Shown: positions 1-9,954 of the stretch, in pieces | How the letters are laid out: every line of letters starts with the position of its first letter | How positions within the stretch are numbered: position 1 is the stretch's first letter | Source: Gemmataceae bacterium | Lineage (GTDB): Bacteria; Planctomycetota; Planctomycetia; Gemmatales; Gemmataceae | Assembly (NCBI GenBank): GCA_025055795.1 | Contig: JANWVV010000037.1 | Coordinates: forward strand, 1 to 44,411 | Direction: 5' to 3' | DNA: 44,411 nucleotides | Notes under the pieces: model-generated | Told to the model about the DNA's origin: nothing | What the model saw: the letters and a program-made list of their open reading frames with translations, nothing else | Databases searched by the model: none | Made by a program: the position numbers and the translations under genes

Positions 1-749
1 AGGGGGGTGACATTGAACCGGGTAGGGCCCGATGGCTGGATGATGGAAAGAGACGATTTGGGGGACACTTACGGTGCGTGCAAGCAGAGGGGGCGTGATG
101 GCCGGATAGTGCCTGGTAGGCGTGGAAGGCTCGGCACAGAGGGCTTGTGAGCTCAGGTATACCAGTGGCCCCGCGGCAGATGCGACCCACCAATCCCTCC
201 GCCCAAGCCATCAATGAAAACTCTAAGTCTTTGAACAAGACATCCTTAGGCAAAATTTGTCAATTTAGTAGTTGTTATATATGGTTGTAAAAAGAATTGT
301 CCTCTTCTGGCGATGTATCAAGTGAATAATTTGACGGTTCCATAGATCAAAGGGGATATAAACTACCGTACAATGCATTAAGACAGGTTAAAGGATGAAG
401 TTCGAGATATTGTATGAACATTATTCGCCGCAAAAAATACAGATTTGTCTATCATCATAATTACGAGCAATGTAGTCATATCGATATACAGTATCCATGG
501 GTAACTCATACAACGAATGGGGTAGTGGTTGCGAAGGGAGCCCGTAGGGTATAGCGGTCCGGGTTTTTGCCTTGGTGTCGCTCAAGAGAAGGTGCCACAA
601 TGGTGCTACTGGGAGTGTCCGGCTTGGCAACGGTAAGCGGGGAGCGGATGGGTCAAGGGGCCGCTATGCCGTTACCTCAACGAGCAGCGGAGTGGAGCCG
701 GATGGCAGTCGGACTGAATGGATAGCGGAGGTCCCTGGGAGCGGCAGTT
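1..749. other. Left-edge non-coding region
   Basis: No convincing gene is seen. Bases 230-480 are clearly more AT-rich than the surrounding coding DNA. A plus-strand frame is open from the window edge to a TGA at 148-150 and could be the tail of a gene lying to the left, but its 49 codons show no family signature. A loose promoter-like pair, TTGACG at 331-336 and GATATA/TATAAA at 355-362 (spacing 18-20), lies about 390 bases upstream of the first gene; it is weak because the spacing is long. Confidence 0.4.
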
Positions 750-2144
750 ATGCACGAGACGATTCTGGATGCGATCGGTCACACGCCCCTGGTTTTGCTG
801 CAACGGATAACGCAGGGTCTGCGGGCGCGTGTGGCCGTGAAAATGGAATCGCTCAATCCCGGTGGCAGCATCAAGGACCGAGTGGCCTGGGCGATGATAC
901 AAGATGCGGAGCGAAAAGGGCTGCTGGCCCCCGGCGGGACGATTATTGAAGCTACGGCTGGCAACACGGGCGTGGGACTGGCAATGGTCGCTGCGGTGCG
1001 GGGATATCGCTGCATTTGCGTGCTGCCGGACAAAATGTCACAGGAAAAAATCGCTTTGTTGAAGGCGTATGGGGCGGAGGTGGTTATTACGCCTACTCAA
1101 GTGCCTCCTGATTCACCGGAAAGTTACAATGGCGTGGCCGACCGGCTGGCGCGGGAGATCCCCGGGGCGTGGCGCCCCAACCAGTTTGGTAACTTGTCCA
1201 ATCCCGAGATTCATTATCTGACCACGGGTCCTGAAATTTGGGAACAGACCAAGGGCAAGGTAACGGTGTTTGTAGCCGGTGTGGGAACGGGGGGTACGCT
1301 CAGCGGCGTAGCCCGCTACTTGAAGGAGCGTAATCCGGCAATCCGGGTGGTTGGTGCCGATCCGGAAGGGTCGGTGTTATCGGGGGGCAGTCCTAAGCCC
1401 TGGAAAGTGGAAGGAATTGGTGAGGATTTCGTACCCCGTACGTTTTCCAGTCAGTACGTGGATGAGTGGGAACGGATCAGCGATGCGGAATCGTTTCATG
1501 TGGCGCGGCAGTTGGCCCGGCGGGAGGGGCTGCTGTTGGGCGGCAGTAGCGGGACGAACGTAGCCGCGGCATTGCGAGTGGCCCGGCGTCTGGGTCCGGA
1601 ACATCTGGTGGTTACCATCGGCTGCGACACCGGCCGGAATTATCTCAGCAAATTTTTTGACGATCGTTGGTTAGAGGCCAACCAGTTGACCTATCGTGAG
1701 ACACCACGGCACTCGGTGGCAGACTTACTGCGGCGACGGGGATCGCGGCAACTGGCCGTCATTGCACCGGATGCGACGGCGGAAGAAGCCATCCAGGTTA
1801 TGGAACGTCTGGGGGTGTCGCAACTGCCTGTGCTGGAGCAGGGACGCGCCATCGGCAGCGTGCAGGAAATCACGCTGGCCCGTCTGCTGCATGACGGTCG
1901 GGATCCCACCCAGGTGACCATCCGCGAGGTGATGGCCCGTCCGTTGCCCCTGGTCGACATCCACACCGATCTGGACGAAGTGTACCGGCTGCTCATGGCT
2001 GGTTACAGCGGAGTGCTGGCCACCGACAAAGAGCAAGTGCTGGACATCATCACCCGTATTGATCTGATTCACTACTGGGATCAAACCCGGACACAGATGG
2101 GTTCTCGTCCATCCGGCAACGGGTCGGATGGGGAATTGGGGTAG
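750..2144 (+). CDS. Cystathionine beta-synthase (PLP enzyme with C-terminal CBS pair)
   Basis: 464 aa. It should condense serine (or O-acetylserine) with homocysteine to cystathionine in the cytoplasm, the first step of reverse transsulfuration. Residues 1 to about 315 are a fold-type II PLP domain: the Schiff-base lysine is K42 in SIKDR, the substrate loop is TAGNTG around N72, and a glycine-rich phosphate-binding GTGGT follows. Residues of about 325-450 form two CBS motifs, which in other members bind adenosyl ligands and regulate activity. The start ATG follows GGGAGCGGCAGTT. The next gene is a gamma-lyase/synthase family enzyme 79 bases downstream, which favours cystathionine beta-synthase over plain cysteine synthase. 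The alternative is a CBS-domain-carrying cysteine synthase. Confidence 0.88.
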   Translation: MHETILDAIGHTPLVLLQRITQGLRARVAVKMESLNPGGSIKDRVAWAMIQDAERKGLLAPGGTIIEATAGNTGVGLAMVAAVRGYRCICVLPDKMSQEKIALLKAYGAEVVITPTQVPPDSPESYNGVADRLAREIPGAWRPNQFGNLSNPEIHYLTTGPEIWEQTKGKVTVFVAGVGTGGTLSGVARYLKERNPAIRVVGADPEGSVLSGGSPKPWKVEGIGEDFVPRTFSSQYVDEWERISDAESFHVARQLARREGLLLGGSSGTNVAAALRVARRLGPEHLVVTIGCDTGRNYLSKFFDDRWLEANQLTYRETPRHSVADLLRRRGSRQLAVIAPDATAEEAIQVMERLGVSQLPVLEQGRAIGSVQEITLARLLHDGRDPTQVTIREVMARPLPLVDIHTDLDEVYRLLMAGYSGVLATDKEQVLDIITRIDLIHYWDQTRTQMGSRPSGNGSDGELG

Positions 2145-2223
2145 TGAGCACCGCGAGGAACTGCTCAGTGTCGGGACAGGCTCCTGGCCTAGAAAATCGA
2201 AAATCACGCAAAAGGGGGCAACC

Positions 2224-3393
2224 ATGGGACGAGCCACAGGGAACTACGGTGAGTGGGGCTTCGCCACGCGGGCGATCCATGCAGGTCAGGAACCGGACCC
2301 GGCCACGGGGGCCACGATCGTGCCGATTTATGCCACCAGCACCTTCACGCAGGAAGCGCCCGGTCAGCACAAAGGGTATGAGTACAGCCGGACGGCCAAT
2401 CCGACGCGAACCGCCTTGGAAACCGCGTTGGCCGCCCTGGAAGGCGGGGAATGCGGTCTGGCGTTCGCCTCGGGCCTGGCAGCAACCACGGCAGTGCTAG
2501 CGGCGTTGCTCCGCCCGGGGGACGAAGTCGTGGCCGCCGCCGATCTGTATGGGGGTACTTTCCGACTACTCGATAAGGTATTCCAGCCCTGGGGGGTAAC
2601 CGCCCGTTACAGCGACGACCGCTCGCCAACCGGCTTTGCCAACTTGTTGACGGCTAAAACCCGGCTGGTATGGGTGGAGACACCCACCAATCCGTTGTTG
2701 CACATTCTGGACATTGCCGCCATCGCCGAGGTGGCCCACCGGCATGGTGCCCTGTTGGCCGTGGACAATACGTTCGCCTCACCCTACCTGCAGCAGCCCT
2801 TGCGTTTGGGGGCGGATCTGGTTGTGCACAGCACTACCAAATATCTGGGAGGACACTCGGATGTGGTCGGCGGGTGTGTGGTGGGTAGCCGGCAGGTGCT
2901 GGAACCGATCCAGTTTTATCAGAATGCGGCGGGCGCCGTAGCCGGACCGTTCGACGCTTTTTTAGTACTCCGTGGTCTGAAGACGCTGGCGGTGCGGATG
3001 GAGCAACACTGCGCCAACGCCCGGGTGCTGGCCGAGTGGCTCTGCCGCCACCCGGCGGTAGAACGGGTGTATTACCCCGGCCTGCCGGATCATCCCGGTC
3101 ACGAGGTGGCCCGCCGACAGATGCGTGATTTTGGCGGCATGATCAGCTTCCGGGTACGCGGTGGCGGGGAGCAGGCCCGCCGCGTTCTGAGTCGGTTACG
3201 GCTGATCAGCCTGGCTGAGAGCCTTGGCGGAGTCGAATCTCTGGCCTGCCACCCGGCCACCATGACGCATGCCAGCATACCACCCCAACTGCGTGAAGCC
3301 CGCGGCATCGACGATGGCCTGATCCGCCTGAGCGTCGGCATCGAGACCGTGGACGACCTGCGTGCCGATCTGGCACAAGCCCTGGCCTGCTGA
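2224..3393 (+). CDS. Cystathionine gamma-lyase / gamma-synthase family PLP enzyme
   Basis: 389 aa, a normal length for the Cys/Met metabolism PLP-dependent family. It probably cleaves cystathionine to cysteine, 2-oxobutyrate and ammonia. Visible signatures are SRTANPTR near residue 55 (phosphate and substrate contacts), DLYGG at 107-111 with the cofactor-stacking Tyr109, and STTKYLGGHSD with the PLP lysine K206. A longer frame opens at 2128, inside the preceding gene, but ATG 2224 is preferred because AAAGGGGG sits directly upstream and the conserved N-terminus begins here. The partner gene upstream makes cystathionine, so the two form a reverse transsulfuration operon. Sequence alone does not separate gamma-lyase from gamma-synthase; the neighbour suggests the lyase. 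Confidence 0.87.
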   Translation: MGRATGNYGEWGFATRAIHAGQEPDPATGATIVPIYATSTFTQEAPGQHKGYEYSRTANPTRTALETALAALEGGECGLAFASGLAATTAVLAALLRPGDEVVAAADLYGGTFRLLDKVFQPWGVTARYSDDRSPTGFANLLTAKTRLVWVETPTNPLLHILDIAAIAEVAHRHGALLAVDNTFASPYLQQPLRLGADLVVHSTTKYLGGHSDVVGGCVVGSRQVLEPIQFYQNAAGAVAGPFDAFLVLRGLKTLAVRMEQHCANARVLAEWLCRHPAVERVYYPGLPDHPGHEVARRQMRDFGGMISFRVRGGGEQARRVLSRLRLISLAESLGGVESLACHPATMTHASIPPQLREARGIDDGLIRLSVGIETVDDLRADLAQALAC

Positions 3394-3475
3394 GGACAAG
3401 CGAGCCGCCGGGGCCCGGAGCAACCTTGATCTGGACACGAAAAGGGGGGACCGTGCGCAATAAATCCGGCTGCTA

Positions 3476-5137
3476 TCAGCCGACGGATACAACGACCCGT
3501 TCCCGGCTGTCGGTGCGTGTGTTTTCGCGGAGCTTCTGGTGCCGCAGGGCTGCGGCGATGAAATCCCGGAACAGGGGATGGGCCCGCGTGGGCTTTGATT
3601 TGAACTCCGGATGAAACTGCACCCCGACAAACCAGGGATGTTGTGGCAACTCGATAATTTCAATGAGCTGATGGTCGGGACTGACCCCCGCGATGCACAG
3701 GCCGTGCGCTTCCAGGATTTCCCGGTAGCGCGGGTTGACCTCGTAGCGGTGGCGATGGCGTTCGCTGATCTGTTCACAGCCATAGGCCTGGTGGGCCCGG
3801 GTCCCGGATCGCAGCAGGCAGGGATAGGCTCCGAGGCGTAAGGTGCCGCCCAGATTAACCACTTGTTCCTGCTCGTCCAGCAGGCAGACCACCGGATGGG
3901 GCGTTGTCCTGTGGAACTCGGTGCTGTTGGCCTCGGGCAGCCCGACCACGTGACGAGCAAACTCGATGACCGCACACTGCAATCCCAAGCAGATACCGAA
4001 AAAGGGCAGACCGGTCTCTCGGGCATAGCGGATAGCCGCGATTTTGCCCTCGATGCCCCGTTTGTCGAATCCGCCCGGCACCAACAGACCGTCGACATGG
4101 GCCAAGGCAGCGGCGGCCGCTGCCTCGGAAGTCAACTTTTCCGAATCGATGCGCAGCACCCGCACCCGGACCCGATGATGGATGCCGGCATGGTCCAACG
4201 CCTCATACACCGATTTGTAGGCATCCCGATGCTTGACGTACTTGCCGACAAAGCCGATGACCACCTCGCCATCGGGATGGATCAGCCGGTCTACCATTTC
4301 CCGCCAGTCGTCGATCTGCAACGGCTGGGCCTGCGTCAGGCCCAGTTTCTCGACCAGCAACTGATCCAGCCCCTTGTCGGCAAAGCCGAGTGGAACCTCA
4401 TAGACGCTGTATTCCTTGTCCTTCTCTTCGATAACGGCCCGGCGTTCGATGTTACAAAACAGCGCGATCTTTTCACATTCGCTTTCAGGTATCTCGCGTT
4501 CGGTGCGACAGATAAGCAGGTCTGGCTGGATGCCGATGGCCCGCAGTTCGCGAACGCTGTGCTGCGTCGGCTTGGTTTTCAGTTCCCCGGCTGCCTTCAG
4601 ATAGGGTACCAGTGTCAGATGGATAAACAGGCAATTATGTTTACCGACTTCCAGGGCAAACTGCCGGATGGCCTCAAAAAAGGGCATGCCTTCGATATCG
4701 CCGACGGTGCCGCCGATTTCCGTGATGACTACGTCGACATCGGGCCCGGCCAGCTTGCGGATACAGTTTTTGATCTCATCAGTGATGTGAGGAATGACCT
4801 GGACGGTTTTGCCTTTGTAATCCCCTCGACGCTCTTTTTCAATCACGGACAGATAGATTTTGCCAGTGGTATAATTGCAGTCTTTGTTGAGAGGTGCGTG
4901 GGTAAAGCGTTCGTAATGTCCTAGATCCAGATCGGTTTCCGCCCCGTCATCCAGCACGTAAATTTCCCCATGCTGGTAGGGCGACATGGTACCAGGATCG
5001 ACGTTGATATACGGATCCATCTTCTGCATGCGTACGCGTAGTCCGCGGCGCTCCAGCAGCATGCCGATGGAAGCAGAAGTCAATCCTTTGCCCAGGGAGC
5101 TGACAACGCCCCCGGTCACAAAAATATGTTTGGTCAT
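3476..5137 (-). CDS. pyrG: CTP synthase
   Basis: 553 aa, typical for the family. It aminates UTP to CTP using glutamine and ATP. The N-terminal synthetase domain (1 to about 270) opens with [18 protein letters not shown], which carries the P-loop-like nucleotide site, and contains the [18 protein letters not shown] segment. The C-terminal class I glutamine amidotransferase domain (about 290-553) has the nucleophile C383 in GICLGLQC and a catalytic His/Glu in FHPEF. A longer frame starts at 5206, but the family N-terminus fixes ATG at 5137. It lies 136 bases downstream of kdsB on the same strand; KdsB consumes CTP, so cotranscription makes sense. It converges on the cystathionine lyase gene with an 82-base gap. 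Confidence 0.97.
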   Translation of the reverse strand: MTKHIFVTGGVVSSLGKGLTSASIGMLLERRGLRVRMQKMDPYINVDPGTMSPYQHGEIYVLDDGAETDLDLGHYERFTHAPLNKDCNYTTGKIYLSVIEKERRGDYKGKTVQVIPHITDEIKNCIRKLAGPDVDVVITEIGGTVGDIEGMPFFEAIRQFALEVGKHNCLFIHLTLVPYLKAAGELKTKPTQHSVRELRAIGIQPDLLICRTEREIPESECEKIALFCNIERRAVIEEKDKEYSVYEVPLGFADKGLDQLLVEKLGLTQAQPLQIDDWREMVDRLIHPDGEVVIGFVGKYVKHRDAYKSVYEALDHAGIHHRVRVRVLRIDSEKLTSEAAAAAALAHVDGLLVPGGFDKRGIEGKIAAIRYARETGLPFFGICLGLQCAVIEFARHVVGLPEANSTEFHRTTPHPVVCLLDEQEQVVNLGGTLRLGAYPCLLRSGTRAHQAYGCEQISERHRHRYEVNPRYREILEAHGLCIAGVSPDHQLIEIIELPQHPWFVGVQFHPEFKSKPTRAHPLFRDFIAAALRHQKLRENTRTDSRERVVVSVG

Positions 5138-5273
5138 TTCCGTTGATTCCTGACCTTGATGAAGAGAGTGGGGGCATCGCGTGAAGAATGTGGCGTGACC
5201 CCACATCTAAAACAATATATGACCCGGGTGTCGTTGGCCAATGGGAAACGCCAGCGGCAACGCCCCGGCGGGC

Positions 5274-6035
5274 TCAAGCGGCCTGCCGCGGTTGTTCCCC
5301 ACGGTAGAACTGGACAAACTCCGCATAGTCGGCAGGAGTGTCGATCCCCTTATGGGCGTGGGAAACGATACCTACCCGGATAGTGACCCCCAGGGCCAGC
5401 GCCCGCAATTGTTCCAACTGTTCGGCTTGTTCCAACGGATGCGGTGGTGTGGTCGCCAACTGCAGCAGGAACCGCCGGCGATAGGCGTATACCCCCAAAT
5501 GTTGCAAATAGAGCGGCGGCTGACGTTCGAAATCCGGCTGTTGCGCCCGGTGCCAAGGGATCGGTGCTCGCGAAAAGTACAACGCCCGCCCCTGATCATC
5601 ACAAACTACTTTGACCAGGTTCGGGTTGTGATAATCGGCGAGCCGACGGAGGGGGGCGGCCAGAGTGGCCACCACACAATGAGGGTCCTGACGCAGCAGC
5701 GTCAGCAACTGTTCGATGGCTGCCGGTTCGATCAGGGGTTCGTCCCCCTGCACATTAACCACCAGATCTGCCGTCAGTTGCGCGGCCACCTCGGCAATGC
5801 GGTCGGTACCAGATGGGTGCTCGGCGCGGGTCAGCACCGCCTGTCCGCCAAAGCTGTGGACGGCCGCCACAATCCGCGGATCATCGGTGGCTACCAGAAC
5901 TCCGGCAACACCCCGTACCTGCATCGCCCGTTCATACACATGTTGGATCAGATACTTGCCTGTTTCCCGCAACAAGGGCTTGCCCGGTAGGCGACTCGAG
6001 CCATATCGGGCCGGGATGATAATGACCGCTTCCAT
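5274..6035 (-). CDS. kdsB: 3-deoxy-manno-octulosonate cytidylyltransferase (CMP-KDO synthetase)
   Basis: 253 aa. It activates KDO with CTP to CMP-KDO for lipopolysaccharide inner-core synthesis in the cytoplasm. The nucleotidyltransferase signature PARYGSSRLPGKPL is at 8-21, ATDD at 49-52, HPSGTDRIAEV at 73-83, and VNVQGDEPLI at 93-102 with the metal-binding aspartate. The start ATG has GAGGAAAGCAGGC upstream. It is followed by pyrG on the same strand, a common pairing. Presence of this gene implies a Gram-negative-type outer membrane with KDO, consistent with a planctomycete. Confidence 0.95.
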   Translation of the reverse strand: MEAVIIIPARYGSSRLPGKPLLRETGKYLIQHVYERAMQVRGVAGVLVATDDPRIVAAVHSFGGQAVLTRAEHPSGTDRIAEVAAQLTADLVVNVQGDEPLIEPAAIEQLLTLLRQDPHCVVATLAAPLRRLADYHNPNLVKVVCDDQGRALYFSRAPIPWHRAQQPDFERQPPLYLQHLGVYAYRRRFLLQLATTPPHPLEQAEQLEQLRALALGVTIRVGIVSHAHKGIDTPADYAEFVQFYRGEQPRQAA

Positions 6036-6417
6036 GCCTGCTTTCCTCGCCCATCCGGAAGCTGCAGTACCAGCAACCTCAGACCGATGGACACAACCGA
6101 CGCCAACGGCTCTCCTTCCGTCTTCAAACCGCCCCTATTAGATCACAGGCACGCCATCAGGCACAACCGCAATCGCAATAACGCCTGGTTTGATCGCCGC
6201 CACCCCTGGTAATCGCCCTGCCACTGCCGCCCCAAGAAACCCGCAGAGTAAGCTAATAGACGCGTTAACTAGATATAGCTGAACTACTAGCCGTAGTGCA
6301 GCAATGTTTTACGATAAATCTGAATGTTCAAAGCGAAAATAATTCGAATGATCTGCTGGCAACTTGGCTACTATGATAGTCGGCCCGCATCAGGAGGCCC
6401 TATACTCCGTACCCTCC
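6036..6417. other. Intergenic region between HTH gene and kdsB
   Basis: No gene is seen in these 382 bases. It should hold the kdsB promoter (minus strand). Bases 6240-6350 are AT-richer. An odd palindrome ACTATGATAGT lies at 6370-6380. An AGGAGG/CCTCCT inverted repeat (6392-6397 with 6413-6418) overlaps the stop of the HTH gene and could form a 15-base-loop hairpin, but no T-run follows it. Confidence 0.35.
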
Positions 6418-6921
6418 TCACTCGTCTGCAGCAGTCGCTGGAACGCTCATTGGTTCACTTCTTGACGGATTGATTGTACCGCCGAGAGAGGGACTGTTGC
6501 CGTTGTCGCTTTGGCTGGGCAGTATTTCGTCATCCGGGTCGCTGGCCGGCTTGTCGCTACCCCGCTCCCCCACCAGGGCCTCCCATTGTTTGCGTAGTTT
6601 GTTGTGGGCCGGCGTGTCGCCTTGAATCAGAAGAGCCACCTCACTGAAAGTCAATTGCGGGTCGGGAAAGGGTAGATGCTGGAGAGCCTCTTCCAGAGTT
6701 CCCTGAAGGTGGTAGCGATGGTCCGCACCGACTTTGATGGAAATTTTCAGTTGCCGCAAGGTCTCCAGATCCCGGTAAAAGCCGCGAATGTCCAGCTGCA
6801 GCCGTTTCATGATCTGTTCCCGTTTCAAGGCGCTCTTTTCGACCAGCTTCAAAAAACGGAACAAGCGGATCAGACGTCGACGGGATAGGGCCGGTAGGGC
6901 GCGCGTTGCTTTGCGTCTCAT
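6418..6921 (-). CDS. Small HTH protein resembling the N-terminus of WYL-type regulators
   Basis: 167 aa. Residues 15-75 form a predicted winged-helix/DeoR-like unit (RLIRLFRFLKLVEKSAL, REQIMKRLQL, then RGFYRDLETLRQL as a plausible recognition helix, then a beta wing ending HRYHL). This order matches the DNA-binding part of WYL-domain regulators, but no WYL domain follows. The tail from about 125 is acidic, Ser/Pro-rich and probably disordered. The start is well supported: AGGAGGAAGA sits directly before ATG. The role is unknown; a transcription factor acting locally is an inference. It may be a stand-alone DNA-binding adaptor or a shortened regulator. Confidence 0.7.
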   Translation of the reverse strand: MRRKATRALPALSRRRLIRLFRFLKLVEKSALKREQIMKRLQLDIRGFYRDLETLRQLKISIKVGADHRYHLQGTLEEALQHLPFPDPQLTFSEVALLIQGDTPAHNKLRKQWEALVGERGSDKPASDPDDEILPSQSDNGNSPSLGGTINPSRSEPMSVPATAADE

Positions 6922-7410
6922 TCTTCCTCCTGGAACCTGAAGATGAATTTCCTTCTGTCGAACGCCTCATCCGAGGTAGCACTCTCCGTGCCAGCAACAA
7001 TGCATGGAGGGGCACTTCCGCGGCTGGATGGGCATGATCGTAAAAAGCCAAGGTGCCGAAATCAAGCTGATAATTGGTGCATAGATCAGAATTTTGCTGT
7101 CATCAAAAATTCTACCATAGTCGAGCCCCTCAATGTCCTCACTGAGTAGTCAAGAGAATCCCTATTATGAGGCTTTTTGACAAAAAACTGCCGGCTGGCC
7201 GTGTTGGACAAACCCGCATCGCTAGAGAGGGGATCTGCAAGGCCGAAGTTCCACCTCAGTCGAGTCATCGAGGCATTGGAGTTGCTTATGGAGACGCTCG
7301 GCCCGGCAGACGGCAGGAGACATCGACAAGGATGGAAAGGCCAACGCGACACAAGCAAGGTCTGAAGCGGCCGTCCCAGGGAAAGGCCTCAGGTGTGGCC
7401 AATTTCGAGT
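6922..7410. other. Intergenic region, no gene recognised
   Basis: 489 bases between the start of the HTH gene and the end of the membrane-TPR gene, both on the minus strand. It includes AT-rich stretches at 7090-7115 and 7150-7190. It should contain the HTH gene promoter. Short frames exist on both strands but none has a ribosome site plus a recognisable product. Confidence 0.35.
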
Positions 7411-9954
7411 TCAGGAGGGCTGTTGCTGCTGCAGGCGGCGGACGGCCTCTTCGGCTTCCCAGACCAGAGGGTGCCCCTCGAAGGCGGTAACGGCTTTGTA
7501 GTGCTGGATGGCGCGGGGCAGGTCACCCAGGGCCTCGTAGCAGCGAGCCAGGTGATAGAGGGTATCTGCACCGCTTTTGTAATATTCCTTGTACTTCAGG
7601 AAGCAATGTAGAGCGTTTTCCGGTTTACCCAGTTCATCCAGGTAGAGCTGGCCCAGGAGGCGAGTAGCGGCGTACCAGGCTTCTTCTTCGCTGCCGGAGC
7701 CTTTGTCGCTGTCGTAGTGGATGTCTTCCAGCAACTGGAGCGCTTCGCTACGCTTGCCACCGCGTAACAAGACACGAGCTTGGACCAGGCGGACGGCGTT
7801 ACTGGTGGGTTGCATCAGCACAGCCAGGCGGGCCAGGTGGGTCGCCCAATCCAGCAATTCCACACTGGTTTCTTTAGCATTGAGCACGGCCGTGGCCTTG
7901 CGAACGCAGTAGTCGACGTCGAACCAAGGGGCAACCTTATCCCGCACCTGTTCCAAACGTTGCGGGTCCAACGAGTAGTAGAAGGTATCCTTTTTGCGTA
8001 GCAGATCGGCATCGGTCGCATCGTAGGTCAGGCCGGTTTCGACCATCAGGACCGCATTAAGGGGATCGCCGAGGCGGCCATAAAGTTCGGCCAACTTGCG
8101 GTAGGTTTCCAATGCCGCGGGGCCGCCATCTTCCAGATACTGGCGGTACAGGGCAATCGCCGTGGTGTAGTTTTGTTGCTCTTCAGCGTGGCGTGCCAGG
8201 CGTTGCAGGGCCTCCAGGTAGAGGCGACGCTGGTCGTCGCTGAGACGGCGGGGCCCGAACTGCTGACCGGCACGGCGGGCCATCTCCAGCGCCGCGTGAG
8301 CGTGGTCCGTGTCCCCCTCCTTGTCGTAGGAGTCGGCCAGGCGGACGTACAAGCCAACGGCCTGATCGGGCAGTCCGCGGGCCGCTATGCGCAGGTAGCT
8401 GCGGCCCCGCTCCCGACGCTGCGGATCCGGATCGTCCAACAGGGCCAGCCCCAGTTGCTCGACATAGGCGTAGTCGAAGTCGGCCGGTGGGGTACCATCC
8501 GGGGCCACCACCGCCACGAACTCCTGTTCCTGCAAATGAGGGTACAACCACGTTTTCAGCTCTCTGGCGGCGGGGTCTTGCGGCTGGCTGCGCAACCGTC
8601 GTTCCACGGCCGCGATCGCCTCCATACATCGGCCTGGCTGATGCAAAGCCACCCGCCCTACCCGTTCGATCATCTGCGGATGCAAGCGCAGGGCCAATTC
8701 CCAAGCATCGAACAGCACCTGCTGACGCACACCAGGATGGTAGCCGGTCGCTGCGGGATCCAATAGACGGTGCAGCAGCGTGGCCGCTTCCTCATAGCGA
8801 TGCTGATGGAGCAGGGCCAGGGTACGCAGATAGTCGACGCGTGCTTGCAGGGCCGGCTTTTTCTGCTCCACCAGTTGCAAAAAGGCTTGTGCCTCCTGGA
8901 GTTGCGCTGCTGTTGGGGGTTGCATCAACAGGGCCGCCGCCCGGTCGAGGCACAAATCGTAATCCACCAGCGCCGCCAAGGCCGCATCCGCAGCGATCAG
9001 TTGCGGCGTCAGCCGGCGATGTACCTGCAGCATTCCCTCTTGGGCCAGCCGGCTGCGCGGCTCCAACTGCAAGGCACGCCGGAAAAACTCCACAGCGATC
9101 CGCAACCGCCCGACCTTCAGGTAGCTGTAACCCCGCAAAACATGTTTGAAAACACGCAGTGGCGTCAGCAGGAAGACGGAATAGACATAATACAGCAGCA
9201 ACGGTAGTAGCAAAACGGTAGCCCCGGCCCCGGGGATCTTGTCGTCCAAGCCCAATAAGTAGAGGGCTGCGCCCAAAGTGGCGGCCAGGGCCATGATTTC
9301 CACCTCCGATTCCTCCGCTTCGCCGCAAAACGCCAGCAGATAGAAAAAGGGGATACCCACCAACAGGTGAATACCCAGGTACCAGCGGGTGCCTGGATCG
9401 CGGAGGAAATCGAGACGCTGAGCAAAACTGACGGCCAAGTAGGCCAAGGCAGCGGCCAGGATCAATCCCAGCCACAACCGCCAACGGCGGTCCTCGGTCC
9501 GGCGGAGGCGATAAAAGCCAAATCCCAGTAGTAACCCACCGCCAGCACAATAAAGCAGCCAGCGGGAGTCAGGCGTGCGATGACGAATGTCCTCGAAGCT
9601 CAGGCCGAGCCATTGGACCAGCGGTTCGGTCCAGTCCCGGAATGCCTCACTCCCGGATACCACGCCCAGGACCAGACCGCCTACCACCCCTGCATATACG
9701 AACGTCGGGCTTTCCAGCAGCACCAGCAGCGGGAAGGCCAGCCAGTTGTGCCAGGGGCGCAGGCCTTGGATCATCTGCCATAGCGCAGCCAGAGCAAACG
9801 CCAATAGCAGGCCAATCCCAATCCAGCCCACTACCCATACGATGTTGATCCACGGATGGGCAGTCGCTTCGGTGGGGACTTGCAGGGCCAGGAACGTCCA
9901 CAGGCCCAGATACAAACCCTTCAGGAGATATTCGTTGATGACCCAGGGAGTCAT
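7411..9954 (-). CDS. Polytopic membrane protein with cytoplasmic TPR array
   Basis: 847 aa. The first ~275 residues contain about seven or eight hydrophobic membrane segments (for example around VVGWIGIGLLLAFALAA, FPLLVLL, LLYCAGGGLLLGFGF and ATVLLLPLLLYYVYSVFLL). From about residue 280 the protein is alpha-helical with tetratricopeptide-like repeats: YLKVGRLRIAVEFFRRALQL near the start, YTTAIALYRQYL in the middle and LYHLARCYEALGDLPRAI near the end. The repeats probably mediate protein-protein contacts on one face of the membrane. ATG 9954 has GAGGACGGTT upstream. It stands alone, divergent from sucC with a 367-base gap. No enzyme motif is seen and the function is unknown. Confidence 0.82.
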   Translation of the reverse strand: MTPWVINEYLLKGLYLGLWTFLALQVPTEATAHPWINIVWVVGWIGIGLLLAFALAALWQMIQGLRPWHNWLAFPLLVLLESPTFVYAGVVGGLVLGVVSGSEAFRDWTEPLVQWLGLSFEDIRHRTPDSRWLLYCAGGGLLLGFGFYRLRRTEDRRWRLWLGLILAAALAYLAVSFAQRLDFLRDPGTRWYLGIHLLVGIPFFYLLAFCGEAEESEVEIMALAATLGAALYLLGLDDKIPGAGATVLLLPLLLYYVYSVFLLTPLRVFKHVLRGYSYLKVGRLRIAVEFFRRALQLEPRSRLAQEGMLQVHRRLTPQLIAADAALAALVDYDLCLDRAAALLMQPPTAAQLQEAQAFLQLVEQKKPALQARVDYLRTLALLHQHRYEEAATLLHRLLDPAATGYHPGVRQQVLFDAWELALRLHPQMIERVGRVALHQPGRCMEAIAAVERRLRSQPQDPAARELKTWLYPHLQEQEFVAVVAPDGTPPADFDYAYVEQLGLALLDDPDPQRRERGRSYLRIAARGLPDQAVGLYVRLADSYDKEGDTDHAHAALEMARRAGQQFGPRRLSDDQRRLYLEALQRLARHAEEQQNYTTAIALYRQYLEDGGPAALETYRKLAELYGRLGDPLNAVLMVETGLTYDATDADLLRKKDTFYYSLDPQRLEQVRDKVAPWFDVDYCVRKATAVLNAKETSVELLDWATHLARLAVLMQPTSNAVRLVQARVLLRGGKRSEALQLLEDIHYDSDKGSGSEEEAWYAATRLLGQLYLDELGKPENALHCFLKYKEYYKSGADTLYHLARCYEALGDLPRAIQHYKAVTAFEGHPLVWEAEEAVRRLQQQQPS

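Noticed and set aside
395..460. 21-codon plus-strand frame starting with ATG after AAAGG
   Set aside because: AAAGG directly abuts the ATG, too close to work as a ribosome site, and the peptide has no signature.
3863..4924. Long plus-strand frame inside pyrG (353 codons)
   Set aside because: Antisense shadow of a conserved gene with no ribosome site or family signature.
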